Made by a program: the position numbers and the translations under genes. Shown in pieces: positions 1 to 7,889 of a stretch of 19,140 nucleotides of DNA. Within the stretch, counting starts at the first letter, position 1, and each line of letters begins with the position of its first letter. The notes under the pieces were generated by a model. That model saw only the letters and a program-made list of their open reading frames with translations, was not told where the DNA came from and did no database searches. The stretch comes from JAAXTT01 sp964530215 (GTDB lineage: Bacteria; Bacillota; Desulfotomaculia; Desulfotomaculales; Desulfocucumaceae). Where the stretch lies: contig CAZHAJ010000019.1 of assembly GCA_964530215.1 (NCBI GenBank), positions 1 to 19,140 on the forward strand, given 5' to 3'.

Positions 1-20
1 ACTTCACTGTCTTCCTTATC

Positions 21-731
21 TTACACCACAAGATTATAAGTTACATTAAAAAACGGTACGATTTCCTTAACTTTATGAATATTCACCAAATAACAGCGAT
101 GAGTTCTGAAAAAAACAGCGGGGTTAAGCCTTACTTCCAATTCTTTGAGTGTAAACCTTGTACATAATCTGTCCGTCTCTGTTTTTATATATATATAATC
201 CTGCTCAGTGTAAGCGTAGTATATATCTGACTCTGCCACCAAAAAGGTTTTACCCTGCTTCTCGGCAGGTATCCTATCTATTCTAATCTGCGTATCAGAA
301 GATTGAACTGATTTTGCAGAGACCTCCTGATTTTCCGAAGGCTGAGATTCCAATGCGGCCATTTCCTGGGTTATTCTGATGACTTTATCTATTGCTTTTT
401 TAAGCCTAAGGGGTTCTATGGGTTTTAACACATAGTCCACAGCATTAACCTCAAAAGCCTGAACCGCATACTCATCAAAAGCAGTGATAAAGATAATGTG
501 CGGTTGTTTTGGCATTTCCTGAATGACTGAGCCCAGCTCTAAACCAGTCATACCGGGCATTGAAATATCAAGAAATAATATTTGATAGTCCAAAGCTTTT
601 ATTAGTGCCAAAGCCTCTTGCGCATTTGTGGCTTCCCCCACTATTTCAATGGTATCAAAACTGCTCAACGCATACCTTAATTCCTGGCGTGCCGGATACT
701 CATCATCAACAATCAATGCCTTGAGCTTCAT
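21..731 (-). CDS. LytTR-family response regulator, C-terminally truncated
   Basis: This is a cytoplasmic response regulator of the LytR/AlgR (LytTR) type. Residues about 1-120 form a receiver domain with the acidic pair in VDDE, the phospho-acceptor Asp in LFLDISMPG, the conserved Thr in FITA and the Lys in LKP. A linker of about 25 residues rich in Ser, Gln and Glu follows. From about residue 150 a LytTR DNA-binding domain begins (FLVAESDIYY, FFRTHRCYLVN). The ATG overlaps the stop of the upstream kinase gene by 4 bp (ATGA), so the two are translationally coupled and are certainly partners. The protein ends in FNVTYNLVV followed by TAA, where relatives continue with a Lys-Asp turn and an IPVSR-type strand. 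The same frame stays open beyond the stop and reads DKEDSEV to the window edge, so about 20 or more residues of the domain are cut off. Family assignment is firm; whether the protein is functional is uncertain. Confidence 0.9.
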   Translation of the reverse strand: MKLKALIVDDEYPARQELRYALSSFDTIEIVGEATNAQEALALIKALDYQILFLDISMPGMTGLELGSVIQEMPKQPHIIFITAFDEYAVQAFEVNAVDYVLKPIEPLRLKKAIDKVIRITQEMAALESQPSENQEVSAKSVQSSDTQIRIDRIPAEKQGKTFLVAESDIYYAYTEQDYIYIKTETDRLCTRFTLKELEVRLNPAVFFRTHRCYLVNIHKVKEIVPFFNVTYNLVV

Positions 732-2035
732 TTTGCAGCAACCTCCTCTTTTTCATCAGAATCACAAGCCAATGGTACTCGCACAATAATCGAAGTACCT
801 TCATCAGGGGTACTTTGAATAATTAATCCGTGGTCATCACCAAAAAGACCCTTTAATCTCTCATGCACATTGGATAAACCTACACCATTGCCGGAACCAT
901 AACCGGGTTTTAATATATGAGGCATTTTTTCGGGAGGAATGCCAACCCCATCATCTTTAATTTCAAAGATAACATGATCATTTTCAATATATCCCTTAAC
1001 CAAAACAGTGCCTTGCCCCTGCTTTGGATGTATTCCATGTTTTACCGCATTTTCTACCAAAGGTTGAATAGTAAGCACCGGAACCTTGCAATCATAAATT
1101 TCCTCATCAATTTCCCTGATAATCTTCAATTTATCACGAAAACGGGCTTTCTCCAATACCAAATAGGTATTTAAATATTCAATCTCCTCTTTAATTGAAT
1201 TGAAATGTCCATGTCTTTTAAGGGCGTAACGGAAAAATGAAGCCAGTCGTATCAATAACCTGCGGGCAGTCTCAGGGTTGGTTCGACTAAACATGATAAT
1301 GGTATTTAAGGTATTAAAAAGAAAGTGTGGATTTATCTGCGCCTGCAGGGCGTCCAGCTCCGCTTTAGTAACCAGTTGTGCCTGACGATCCAACTCTGCC
1401 AATTCCATCTGCAATCCGAGCATTTGGGCGACACCTTCTGCCAATTTTAAAACAGTGGGACTGACATCACCGCGTCTTGTCTGATAAAGCTTAACGGTAC
1501 CGGCAATCTGACCTTGGCAAATTAAAGGGGCGATAACAGCAGATTCCAGAGGACATCCCTGAACGGGACAATATAGTCCATAACGATTTGCAATTACCTT
1601 TAATACACCGGTATTCAGTACAACTCTAGTGGCGTCGGTTATGATGGGCCCTCCTGCCTGATGATGATCCGAGCCGGCTCCGGTATAAGCCAACACCTTT
1701 TCACGGTCGGTAATGGCCACAGCGGAAACATCGGTAATTGCTTTAATAATATTTACGATTTTAGCTGCTGTATATTCATTCAACCCTCTTCGCAAATAAG
1801 GTAATGTTTCATTGGCAATTCGCAATGTAGGATCTGACGAGTGCTCCTCCAGCACACAAATTTGGCAGTTCCTCTGAATATACCTAACTATATAAAATGT
1901 TGACCCTGCACCCACCGACAGCATAATAACGCCTGCTGCCCAGCCGGGCATACCGGGAATAAAAAACATAATAAAGGCGATTAAATTAAATGGTATCCAT
2001 CTAATTGCACAATCCCTCATTAATTTTTTTCTCAA
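728..2035 (-). CDS. LytS-type sensor histidine kinase with GAF domain
   Basis: This is a membrane sensor kinase of 435 residues. Two hydrophobic segments at about 12-28 and 31-51 anchor it. This is far fewer than the 5TMR region of classical LytS. Residues about 70-210 look like a GAF sensor domain carrying a Cys pair in YCPVQGC; a further Cys pair lies just after the membrane (NCQIC). The His_kinase domain has the signature INPHFLFNT with phospho-acceptor His237. The HATPase domain shows the N box (LVENAVKHG), DDGVGI and GVGLSNVHERL. Its 3' end overlaps the response regulator gene by 4 bp. The start is probably TTG, 9 bases after GAGG; an ATG five codons downstream (base 2020) is the alternative and has a poorer ribosome site. 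The ligand is unknown. A GAF-containing LytS kinase recalls E. coli YpdA, which responds to pyruvate, but that is an analogy only. Confidence 0.92.
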   Translation of the reverse strand: MRKKLMRDCAIRWIPFNLIAFIMFFIPGMPGWAAGVIMLSVGAGSTFYIVRYIQRNCQICVLEEHSSDPTLRIANETLPYLRRGLNEYTAAKIVNIIKAITDVSAVAITDREKVLAYTGAGSDHHQAGGPIITDATRVVLNTGVLKVIANRYGLYCPVQGCPLESAVIAPLICQGQIAGTVKLYQTRRGDVSPTVLKLAEGVAQMLGLQMELAELDRQAQLVTKAELDALQAQINPHFLFNTLNTIIMFSRTNPETARRLLIRLASFFRYALKRHGHFNSIKEEIEYLNTYLVLEKARFRDKLKIIREIDEEIYDCKVPVLTIQPLVENAVKHGIHPKQGQGTVLVKGYIENDHVIFEIKDDGVGIPPEKMPHILKPGYGSGNGVGLSNVHERLKGLFGDDHGLIIQSTPDEGTSIIVRVPLACDSDEKEEVAAK

Positions 2036-2225
2036 CCTAATCCGCCTCTCTAGTTATAATAATTATAAAAAAATTCAGATAACTAGCTATCCCTTCCTTT
2101 TATTGGAATGTCCACAGCAACGTACCATTGCTCATTAAATTCTATCAAATAATAGGTATAAATGCTATTACATATATATACTAATAGACATTTGCTTAAA
2201 ATTCAGGATGTTGAACTAAACCTCA

Positions 2226-2242
2226 GATAGTTTATAACTATC
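2226..2242. repeat. perfect 7-bp inverted repeat in a divergent intergenic region
   Basis: GATAGTT-TAT-AACTATC lies in the 289-bp region between the divergent kinase gene and the HAD hydrolase gene. It has no U-tract, so it is more likely an operator than a terminator. A perfect palindrome GCAGTACTGC follows at 2254-2263. I found no convincing -35/-10 pair and no riboswitch I recognise in 2036-2324. Confidence 0.5.
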
Positions 2243-2324
2243 GCCTTTGTCGGGCAGTACTGCGGTTTTACCTTATTCACAAAGCAGTGATAACATTTAG
2301 TTGATACAGGGAGGCGAAAGACCG

Positions 2325-2984
2325 ATGAAATTAATCACCTTTGACTTTGAAGGCACCCTAGTGGACAACCAATGGAACCAACGGGATGCAGAAAAAGATG
2401 CCCTCAGAGAAATGCAGGAAAAGGGGGTACCCACCCACCTCTTTGACGGCTTAAATTATACCACCATTTATAATTTGGTCAGCGCAAAGCAAAAGGAATG
2501 GGGCTTTGAAGATGGACAACTCACATCCATTCTTGACTCCGTATATGATTTTTACGATAATGATGCTTCCATTAGGTGGGAATATGTATTCGATCTGCAC
2601 AAAATGTTAAATAACATAAAGGGATCTTATAAGATCGCATTAGTAACCAATGGTGGAAGAAAAGGCATGGAACAAACCTTAAAGAAGTTTGATCTGGATA
2701 ATACTTTTGGTAAAGTTATAACCAGAAATGATGTACAGATGCTAAAACCCTCAAGTGAGGGAATTAAAAAAGCACTGGAGTGGGCAGGGGCAGAAAAATC
2801 AAATGCCCTCCATGTTGGTGATACCATGGCGGACATTCTGGCTGCCAGAGAAGCAGGGGTAAAGGTAGCCATTGTTATTGCCAGCAATAACAACCCTGAA
2901 AAGCTGCTGCAGGCAAAGCCTCATCTTATACTGAAAAAATTGACAGACTTGCCTTGGCACTTAAAAAACATAAACTTCCTTTAA
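2325..2984 (+). CDS. HAD-superfamily hydrolase (phosphatase-like)
   Basis: This is a cytoplasmic haloacid dehalogenase-superfamily protein of 219 residues, the usual size for phosphoglycolate phosphatase-like members with an alpha-helical cap between motifs I and II. Motif I is DFEGT: the nucleophile Asp7 is present, but Glu9 replaces the usual general-acid Asp. Motif II is VTNGG, the motif III Lys is in MLKPS, and motif IV is VGDTMADI. The start is the ATG at 2325, preceded by GGGAGGCG with good spacing; the TTG at 2301 lies upstream of that ribosome site and is rejected. It is a single gene, convergent with the MBL-fold gene 16 bp downstream. The substrate is unknown. The D-to-E change may alter activity or chemistry. 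Confidence 0.85.
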   Translation: MKLITFDFEGTLVDNQWNQRDAEKDALREMQEKGVPTHLFDGLNYTTIYNLVSAKQKEWGFEDGQLTSILDSVYDFYDNDASIRWEYVFDLHKMLNNIKGSYKIALVTNGGRKGMEQTLKKFDLDNTFGKVITRNDVQMLKPSSEGIKKALEWAGAEKSNALHVGDTMADILAAREAGVKVAIVIASNNNPEKLLQAKPHLILKKLTDLPWHLKNINFL

Positions 2985-3000
2985 ATATTTTAAGGTAATT

Positions 3001-3963
3001 TTATTGTCTTATTCTATAGGTAATAATACCATTTTCCAATTTGGTTTCCACCAGGTTATTGCTCTCCAGATATGCCAAAAACGCCAAAATCTCAGTTAGT
3101 TTGCTATGAACATCCTTTGGGGGTAAGTCCTCAATGTATAGTTTTTGGCATATTTGATAAGCATTGATACGTTTTGACAGCAAACCCAATATTTGCTTTA
3201 TTTTGAACTGCTTATAAGCCTTTATCTCCCTATATCTGCTGAGGCAATCATAAAAAACTCCTCCGTGAGCAGGTAAAACCCTTTTTACTGCTAATTCTTC
3301 TACAACTTTTAGAGATTTAAAAAACTGACTCAAGGGATTGGGATTCGATGTTGGCCACATACAAATTTTAGAATCAGCAGTGGGTAAGAGATGATCACCG
3401 GCAAATAAAATTCCCTCTTGGCTTTCAAAAAAAACAACATGTCCCTCTGTATGTCCGGGTGTTTCAATAACCCGAAATAACCTTTTACCTATTCTAACTT
3501 CACCATGTAAAGGAAGAGGTGAAAGAGCGGCACATGGACAGACCATCTTAGCTATATTATAAATGTTTTCCAAAAGCTCAGATAATAGCCCTGGGGGAAC
3601 ACCATTTTCCTTGAAAAACTCACCAAGAACAGGAATGTTTATTCTTACCTTTTTCCAGGTAGATTCAACATTATCTATTTCAGACTGGCTCATGTATACA
3701 GGTGCCCCGGTTAGTTGCTGCATCCATTTAGCTGCACCGAAGTGAGCAGGGTGTAAATGGGTGATATAAATAGCATCAATATTACTATACTCTATTCCAT
3801 AGTGCAAAAAAGCTTTTTTCCATTGGTTTAGGGAAAGATCAAAATTTGTACCTGTGTCCACAACAGACCACCCATGGTCCCCTTTAACCAGATAGCAATT
3901 TATACTGTTTTCCTTATATGGAAGTGGCAGCTTTACACAATAAATATCTTGTACCACTTCCAT
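3001..3963 (-). CDS. metallo-beta-lactamase-fold hydrolase with an altered metal motif
   Basis: This is a 320-residue MBL-fold protein related to glyoxalase II-like hydrolases, with an extra C-terminal region of about 80 residues (helical, winged-helix-like in character). Metal-binding elements visible are H69-x-H71-x-A73-H74, H171 in GHTEGH, D190 in AGDHLL and H233 in PAHGG. The canonical motif is HxHxDH. Here the second-metal Asp is Ala73, encoded GCT, one base from the Asp codon GAT. The start is ATG 3963, 6 bases after AGGAGG; the TTG upstream and the ATG at 3969 overlap or abut that site. It is monocistronic. The substrate is unknown. The missing Asp suggests a one-metal enzyme, an altered function, a recent loss, or a sequence error. 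Confidence 0.85.
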   Translation of the reverse strand: MEVVQDIYCVKLPLPYKENSINCYLVKGDHGWSVVDTGTNFDLSLNQWKKAFLHYGIEYSNIDAIYITHLHPAHFGAAKWMQQLTGAPVYMSQSEIDNVESTWKKVRINIPVLGEFFKENGVPPGLLSELLENIYNIAKMVCPCAALSPLPLHGEVRIGKRLFRVIETPGHTEGHVVFFESQEGILFAGDHLLPTADSKICMWPTSNPNPLSQFFKSLKVVEELAVKRVLPAHGGVFYDCLSRYREIKAYKQFKIKQILGLLSKRINAYQICQKLYIEDLPPKDVHSKLTEILAFLAYLESNNLVETKLENGIITYRIRQ

Positions 3964-3998
3964 AATCATCCTCCTATCCAAACCTTAGTGGCCATTAA

Positions 3999-4021
3999 AA
4001 TATTCCACAAAAAGGAATATT
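3999..4021. repeat. 8-bp inverted repeat upstream of the MBL-fold gene
   Basis: AATATTCC and GGAATATT are separated by ACAAAAA. The repeat lies 36 bases upstream of the MBL-fold start codon, in the divergent region shared with the acetyltransferase gene. It could be an operator or a 5'-UTR hairpin. No U-run follows on either strand. Confidence 0.5.
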
Positions 4022-4187
4022 ATCCTTCTGCATACAAATAATAACATTGTCGTTTCCCATCGAAAGCCCCGAAAAATATTTGATAAAAAAATACCTTAAT
4101 AAAAAAGAAGGATTATTATAACTTTTTTAAGAATAACACTTAGGGTTAAAAGTTATTAATATTTATAATTAGCGTTAGGTGATTAAC

Positions 4188-4817
4188 ATGGAAGTACAAA
4201 AGGATACAAATAACATACACAAAATAGAAACATCTAATGGTTTAGTATTTGTTGAAGGTCCGGCCTCTAGAGAGTACTTGGAGACCCTGACAATTAATGA
4301 AGGATTCTCCAATTTCCGCATCCCTGAAAGACAGTATGAGGCCCTCTGCAACATAGCCTCTTCACCCAGCGGTTATGTATATGTTGCCAGAAATCAGCAA
4401 CAAATAGTAGGGTACGTGGTATTCCACAAACCAAATGATTTTTCCAGATGGAGTAAACACCCCCGGGTTTTGGAATTAGGAGCTATTGAGATAAGCAACC
4501 AGTATAGAAGAATTGGGTTGGGTACACATCTGCTTAAAGCTGCTTTTAGCAACCCTGATATGGAAAACCATATTATTATTACTACAGAATTTACCTGGCA
4601 TTGGGATTTAAAAGAAAGTGGCTTGGATGTGTGGAATTATCAAAGAATGCTGACAAAGCTTTTTTCAACAGTTCAGTTTAAGCGCAGACGTACAGACGAT
4701 CCCGAAATACTGGAGCATCCCGCCAACATGTTGATGGTCCGAATTGGCTCAAAAATACCTCAAATTTACGTTAAAAATTTTGAAGAAATGCTGTATCAAC
4801 AAACCTTAGTGGAATAA
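4188..4817 (+). CDS. acuA: AcuA-type protein acetyltransferase (GNAT)
   Basis: This 209-residue GNAT protein closely resembles Bacillus AcuA in length and landmarks: an N-terminal EGPASREYL segment, the ARNQQQIVGYVVFHKP strand, the acetyl-CoA motif LGAIEISNQYRRIGLG, then TTEFTWHWDLK with DVWNYQRML, and EHPANMLMVRIG near the end. In Bacillus, AcuA acetylates and inactivates acetyl-CoA synthetase AcsA, controlling acetate activation. The start is ATG 4188, 6 bases after AGGTGA; the GTG at 4179 overlaps that site. Unlike Bacillus there is no acuBC beside it and no acetyl-CoA synthetase in the window, so the target here is inferred. It is a single gene, followed by a hairpin that terminates mainly the opposite strand. 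Confidence 0.85.
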   Translation: MEVQKDTNNIHKIETSNGLVFVEGPASREYLETLTINEGFSNFRIPERQYEALCNIASSPSGYVYVARNQQQIVGYVVFHKPNDFSRWSKHPRVLELGAIEISNQYRRIGLGTHLLKAAFSNPDMENHIIITTEFTWHWDLKESGLDVWNYQRMLTKLFSTVQFKRRRTDDPEILEHPANMLMVRIGSKIPQIYVKNFEEMLYQQTLVE

Positions 4818-4852
4818 AAAAAGCAACTCATTTCTATAGCTTTTGAGTTGCT
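4815..4852 (-). terminator. rho-independent terminator of the tldD-PRC operon
   Basis: An 8-bp stem, GCAACTCA (4823-4830) with TGAGTTGC (4844-4851), has a loop of 13. Read on the minus strand it is followed directly by a run of seven T, a strong terminator for the PRC-barrel gene ending at 4862. The plus-strand tail (TCTTGTATCC) is poor, so termination of acuA here would be weak. Confidence 0.85.
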
Positions 4853-4861
4853 CTTGTATCC

Positions 4862-5599
4862 TTAATCATCATTTTCTAACATAATACTCATTCTTAACTC
4901 AATGTATTTATCCATCAAAGATGCCTTCTCTATGATGTCTTCGGTAATTATATCTCCTTCATCAATGATCACCTGGAGGTCGTCTCCAACAATCCTTTTA
5001 GCAGCTCTTTTGCCCAATAAAAACTGATGCTGCCTTTTCTCAAAGACATCAGATAAATCCTGGGGGTTCTGGAAGCTCCTTTGACAATCAGATGAGTTTT
5101 CTGGCAACTCGTCATCGGTGTTTTTTGGCATACAGCTTTGATCTTCTATAATTAAAGAATTTGAACCATAGGTAAGTATCATATCTCCCGGAATCGTCCA
5201 CCGTTTGCCGTCTTCATTGGATACCAAACAGTCCTTTATAGAACCGGTATCTTCATCAATTATATACTCTTTCACAGTACCTATATGTCTGCCTGTTTTT
5301 GTTAATACCACCGCTTTTACAATTTGGACATCTTTCTCCAGCACAGCTACCAGTTCAGGATTTTCACTGACATTATGGATGCTGTCACTTCTCTCTACAG
5401 TTACCGCATACTCACCGACTCCAAAAACTGTATCAAAGGGTAAAGCACGCAGTTCACCATACCATTTATCTCTGTCTAAAAGTAAAAAATCAATACATCC
5501 TCCATCAGGATTAACTGCAATCGCCTCTACAGTTCCTAATTTTTTGCCCGTAGAAAGCTCTATAACCGATAAACCTATGAACTGCCGGCTTTCCTTCAC
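4862..5599 (-). CDS. double PRC-barrel domain protein
   Basis: This is a soluble protein of 245 residues. Residues about 4-75 and 90-155 each read as a PRC-barrel: IGLSVIELSTGKKLGTVEAI in the first, and VVLTKTGRHIGTVKEY in the second, each followed by a DxxxGxIxxxLxx-like strand pattern. The remaining 90 residues are acidic and without a domain I recognise. PRC-barrels occur in photosynthetic reaction centre H subunits, in RimM and in many Firmicute proteins of unknown role, where they act as protein-binding modules. The start is GTG, 5 bases after GGTGG. It lies 36 bp downstream of tldD on the same strand and ahead of a strong terminator, so the two are probably co-transcribed. Function unknown. 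Confidence 0.8.
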   Translation of the reverse strand: MKESRQFIGLSVIELSTGKKLGTVEAIAVNPDGGCIDFLLLDRDKWYGELRALPFDTVFGVGEYAVTVERSDSIHNVSENPELVAVLEKDVQIVKAVVLTKTGRHIGTVKEYIIDEDTGSIKDCLVSNEDGKRWTIPGDMILTYGSNSLIIEDQSCMPKNTDDELPENSSDCQRSFQNPQDLSDVFEKRQHQFLLGKRAAKRIVGDDLQVIIDEGDIITEDIIEKASLMDKYIELRMSIMLENDD

Positions 5600-5635
5600 T
5601 TAACCACCCCATAATTGCCATTGTAAAGCTTTTTA

Positions 5636-7054
5636 CTATAGCCTTCTTATTTTTCCGTTACCCTTTGAATGAGCGGTTCCACCCACGATAATATCCTCTA
5701 TCCATAAAGTAGGCTGAGCATCGCTTACCGGTACACCTTGACCATCTTTACCACACGTACCGATGGTAAAACCCAAATCACTACCCACCATTTTTATGTT
5801 TCTCAAAACCTCGGGACCGTTGCCCGTTAAAGTAGCCCCCCTTATCATAGAGCCCTGTTTCCCGTCTTCAATTAAAAACCCTTCCGCCACGTCAAAGACA
5901 AAATCCCCGGTGGTGGTATTTACCTGCCCGCCACCCATTTTGGTAACCAGAATACCGTTACCTGCTTCCTTCATCAAACGACAGGGATCTTCTTTCCCGG
6001 GAGCTATATATGTATTACCCATACGAGGAATAGGCTTATGCTGATATGACTCTCTCCTGCCATGACCATTGGACTGAATCCCTTCTTTGGAAGCGGTAAG
6101 CCGATCATACAGGAATTCCTCCAATACACCATCTTTAATCAACACAACTTTCCTGGAAGGCACGGCTTCATCATCAAAACGATATGACCCGTACTTATCT
6201 TCCATTGTAGCATCGTCAATGACAGTCACATAGTCAGCCGCTACTTCCTGGCCTTTTTTACCTGCATAAACCGATAGTTTTTTTTGCACCAAATCTGCTT
6301 CCAACCCGTGTCCACATGCTTCGTGAACCATAGTGCCTCCGGCTTCACCAGCCATCACCACCGGCATTTTACCGGATGGCGCAGGCTGCGCCCCAAGCAT
6401 TTCTACTGCTCTTGCAGCAGCCGTTTTGGCTAAATCAGCCGGCTTATTGCGTTGCAGCAAATCAAAGCCTGCCATACTGCCCACCGCTTCATATCCCGTT
6501 TGAATGGTATCCCCTCGGGCAGCCACCACTTGGACCATCAACCTGGTTCTAATTCTTTCATCCTCAACGTAATCACCATTGCTGTTTGCAATGGTTACAT
6601 TTTGCACCATGTCCCCGTAACCAACGATTACCTGTTTGATCTGCTCAGGAGATACCGCTCTTGCTGTCCTGTCGGCGATCTCTACTGCCGACACCTTTTC
6701 CTCTGTCTTAACTTGGTCCGGCCGAATACCAAAGTTAAACTCCACCAATGGTTTTACCTTTCTCAAGTCAATATTGTAGTCTTTTTTTTCACTCTGTGCT
6801 GCATGACTGGCCACTGAAGCTGCTTCTGTCAGACCCTTACGGCTTAAATCATTGGTGTATGCGTAAGCAGTGGAGTCACCCTCTAACACCCTTATCCCTG
6901 CACCCACATCCAGACCGGTATGCACCTTTTCAATCTTTCCACCCTCACAACCAATACCGGTAGCTTGCTTATTTTCAATATATATATCAGCAAAATCCCC
7001 ACCGTTACCCAGAGCAATTTCAAGAATTTCCTTTAGTACTCCTTTATCAACCAC
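5636..7054 (-). CDS. tldD: TldD-family metalloprotease
   Basis: This is a cytoplasmic zinc protease of the TldD/PmbA (U62) family. TldD normally works with TldE/PmbA to degrade unfolded peptides and to mature modified peptides such as microcins or to degrade antitoxins. The metal site HEACGH is at residues 244-249, giving the HExxxH of catalytic TldD; the C-terminal FTIGTCGKDGQGVPV block and the IRGATLTGNGP block are also typical. The length of 472 matches the family. I place the start at GTG 7054, 6 bases after AGGGGTG; the ATG at 7078 has no ribosome site and would add eight residues that relatives lack. No TldE partner is encoded in this window, so the partner is elsewhere or absent. The downstream PRC-barrel gene is likely in the same transcript. 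Confidence 0.93.
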   Translation of the reverse strand: MVDKGVLKEILEIALGNGGDFADIYIENKQATGIGCEGGKIEKVHTGLDVGAGIRVLEGDSTAYAYTNDLSRKGLTEAASVASHAAQSEKKDYNIDLRKVKPLVEFNFGIRPDQVKTEEKVSAVEIADRTARAVSPEQIKQVIVGYGDMVQNVTIANSNGDYVEDERIRTRLMVQVVAARGDTIQTGYEAVGSMAGFDLLQRNKPADLAKTAAARAVEMLGAQPAPSGKMPVVMAGEAGGTMVHEACGHGLEADLVQKKLSVYAGKKGQEVAADYVTVIDDATMEDKYGSYRFDDEAVPSRKVVLIKDGVLEEFLYDRLTASKEGIQSNGHGRRESYQHKPIPRMGNTYIAPGKEDPCRLMKEAGNGILVTKMGGGQVNTTTGDFVFDVAEGFLIEDGKQGSMIRGATLTGNGPEVLRNIKMVGSDLGFTIGTCGKDGQGVPVSDAQPTLWIEDIIVGGTAHSKGNGKIRRL

Positions 7055-7358
7055 TGGAATCACCCCTGTTAGCAGCATTTTTTTATTATTCTAAGCTGTA
7101 ACTCATAAATTGATACTTACAAAAGAATTTTACCTGTCCTGGATTTTTTACCATTGCAAAATAATACTGGATAAGAATCAAATTTCCTTCTTTTTATTCA
7201 AGCTTTAGCAAACAAAAATATACCCGACCAGCCATTGCCACAAAAGGACTAAAATATTTAAAAATCCAGAAATTCTGTTTGACTTCTAACTTAAGATTTT
7301 GTATACTTATCAATGTCAGCAAACGGCAGGACAAAAGAGACTAGTAATGAAACAATCA
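7055..7358. other. 304-bp non-coding stretch between tldD and the tRNA array
   Basis: This divergent region holds the tldD ribosome site at its left end and a strong plus-strand promoter for the tRNAs near its right end. I found no good sigma-A promoter for tldD on the minus strand and no open reading frame with a credible ribosome site. Confidence 0.6.
7279..7307 (+). promoter_or_regulatory. sigma-A promoter of the tRNA array
   Basis: TTGACT at 7279-7284 and TATACT at 7302-7307 are separated by exactly 17 bases. Each differs from the consensus by one base. Transcription would begin near 7314, 45 bases ahead of the first tRNA. Confidence 0.85.
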
Positions 7359-7434
7359 GGAGCTGTGGTGTAGTGGTTAACATGCCGGCCTGTCAAGCCG
7401 GAGACCGCGGGTTCAAGTCCCGTCAGCTCCGCCA
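7359..7434 (+). tRNA. tRNA-Asp (GTC)
   Basis: Acceptor arms GGAGCTG and CAGCTCC pair over 7 bp. The anticodon stem CCGGC/GCCGG encloses the loop CTGTCAA, giving anticodon GTC. The T loop has GTTCAAGTC, the discriminator base is G, and the 3' CCA is encoded. First gene of a four-tRNA transcript. Confidence 0.97.
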
Positions 7435-7438
7435 AACT

Positions 7439-7514
<76 letters not shown>

Positions 7515-7545
7515 GGAAAAATCAACATAAAAACATATAACGCGT

Positions 7546-7620
7546 GCGGAAGTAGCTCAGTGGTAGAGCATCGCCTTGCCAAGGCGAGGGTCGCGAGTTC
7601 GAATCTCGTCTTCCGCTCCA
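7546..7620 (+). tRNA. tRNA-Gly (GCC)
   Basis: Acceptor arms GCGGAAG and CTTCCGC pair over 7 bp. The anticodon stem TCGCC/GGCGA encloses TTGCCAA, giving anticodon GCC. The T loop is GTTCGAATC, and CCA is encoded. It lies 31 bases after tRNA-Phe. Confidence 0.97.
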
Positions 7621-7630
7621 TTTATGTTCT

Positions 7631-7704
7631 GGCGACATGGCCAAGTGGTAAGGCAGAGGACTGCAAATCCTTTATCCCCGGTTCAAATCCGGGTGTCGCC
7701 TCCA
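7631..7704 (+). tRNA. tRNA-Cys (GCA)
   Basis: Acceptor arms GGCGACA and TGTCGCC pair over 7 bp. The anticodon loop CTGCAAA gives anticodon GCA. The T loop is GTTCAAATC, and CCA is encoded. Last gene of the array, 11 bases before the terminator. Confidence 0.97.
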
Positions 7705-7715
7705 AAGCATTATAG

Positions 7716-7761
7716 ATCAAGGGTAATAACTTATCAGAAGTTATTACCCTTGATTTTGCTT
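7716..7761 (+). terminator. rho-independent terminator of the tRNA array
   Basis: A perfect 17-bp stem (7716-7732 with 7738-7754) has a 5-base loop ATCAG. The T-rich tail is TTTGCTTAG. It ends the tRNA transcript. A shorter A-rich flank on the other side gives little support for minus-strand termination. Confidence 0.9.
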
Positions 7762-7889
7762 AGTCTACCCAGAGCACTTGATTCATCAGTTAATTTACTT
7801 AAAATTTATAAAAGAACGTTCTGTAATGAATCTATTAAATCTTACTGTCCTGCGCTTTGTCGGGCTAAACGAATCTATGTTTTTATTCA

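Noticed and set aside
2036..2324. Possible riboswitch ahead of the HAD hydrolase gene
   Set aside because: There are short dyads and a GC-richer patch, but no conserved core of any riboswitch class I know and no terminator or sequestering helix.
4141..4187. Promoter TAGGGT-17-TATAAT for acuA
   Set aside because: The -35 is a poor match and the predicted start would fall inside the ribosome site.
5205..5603. A 132-codon plus-strand frame opposite the PRC-barrel gene
   Set aside because: Ser/Thr/Pro-rich shadow translation of the antisense strand, without a ribosome site.
7810..7825. SOS (LexA) box suggested by AGAACGTTCT
   Set aside because: The Firmicute SOS box needs GAAC and GTTC separated by four bases; here they abut, and no gene follows.
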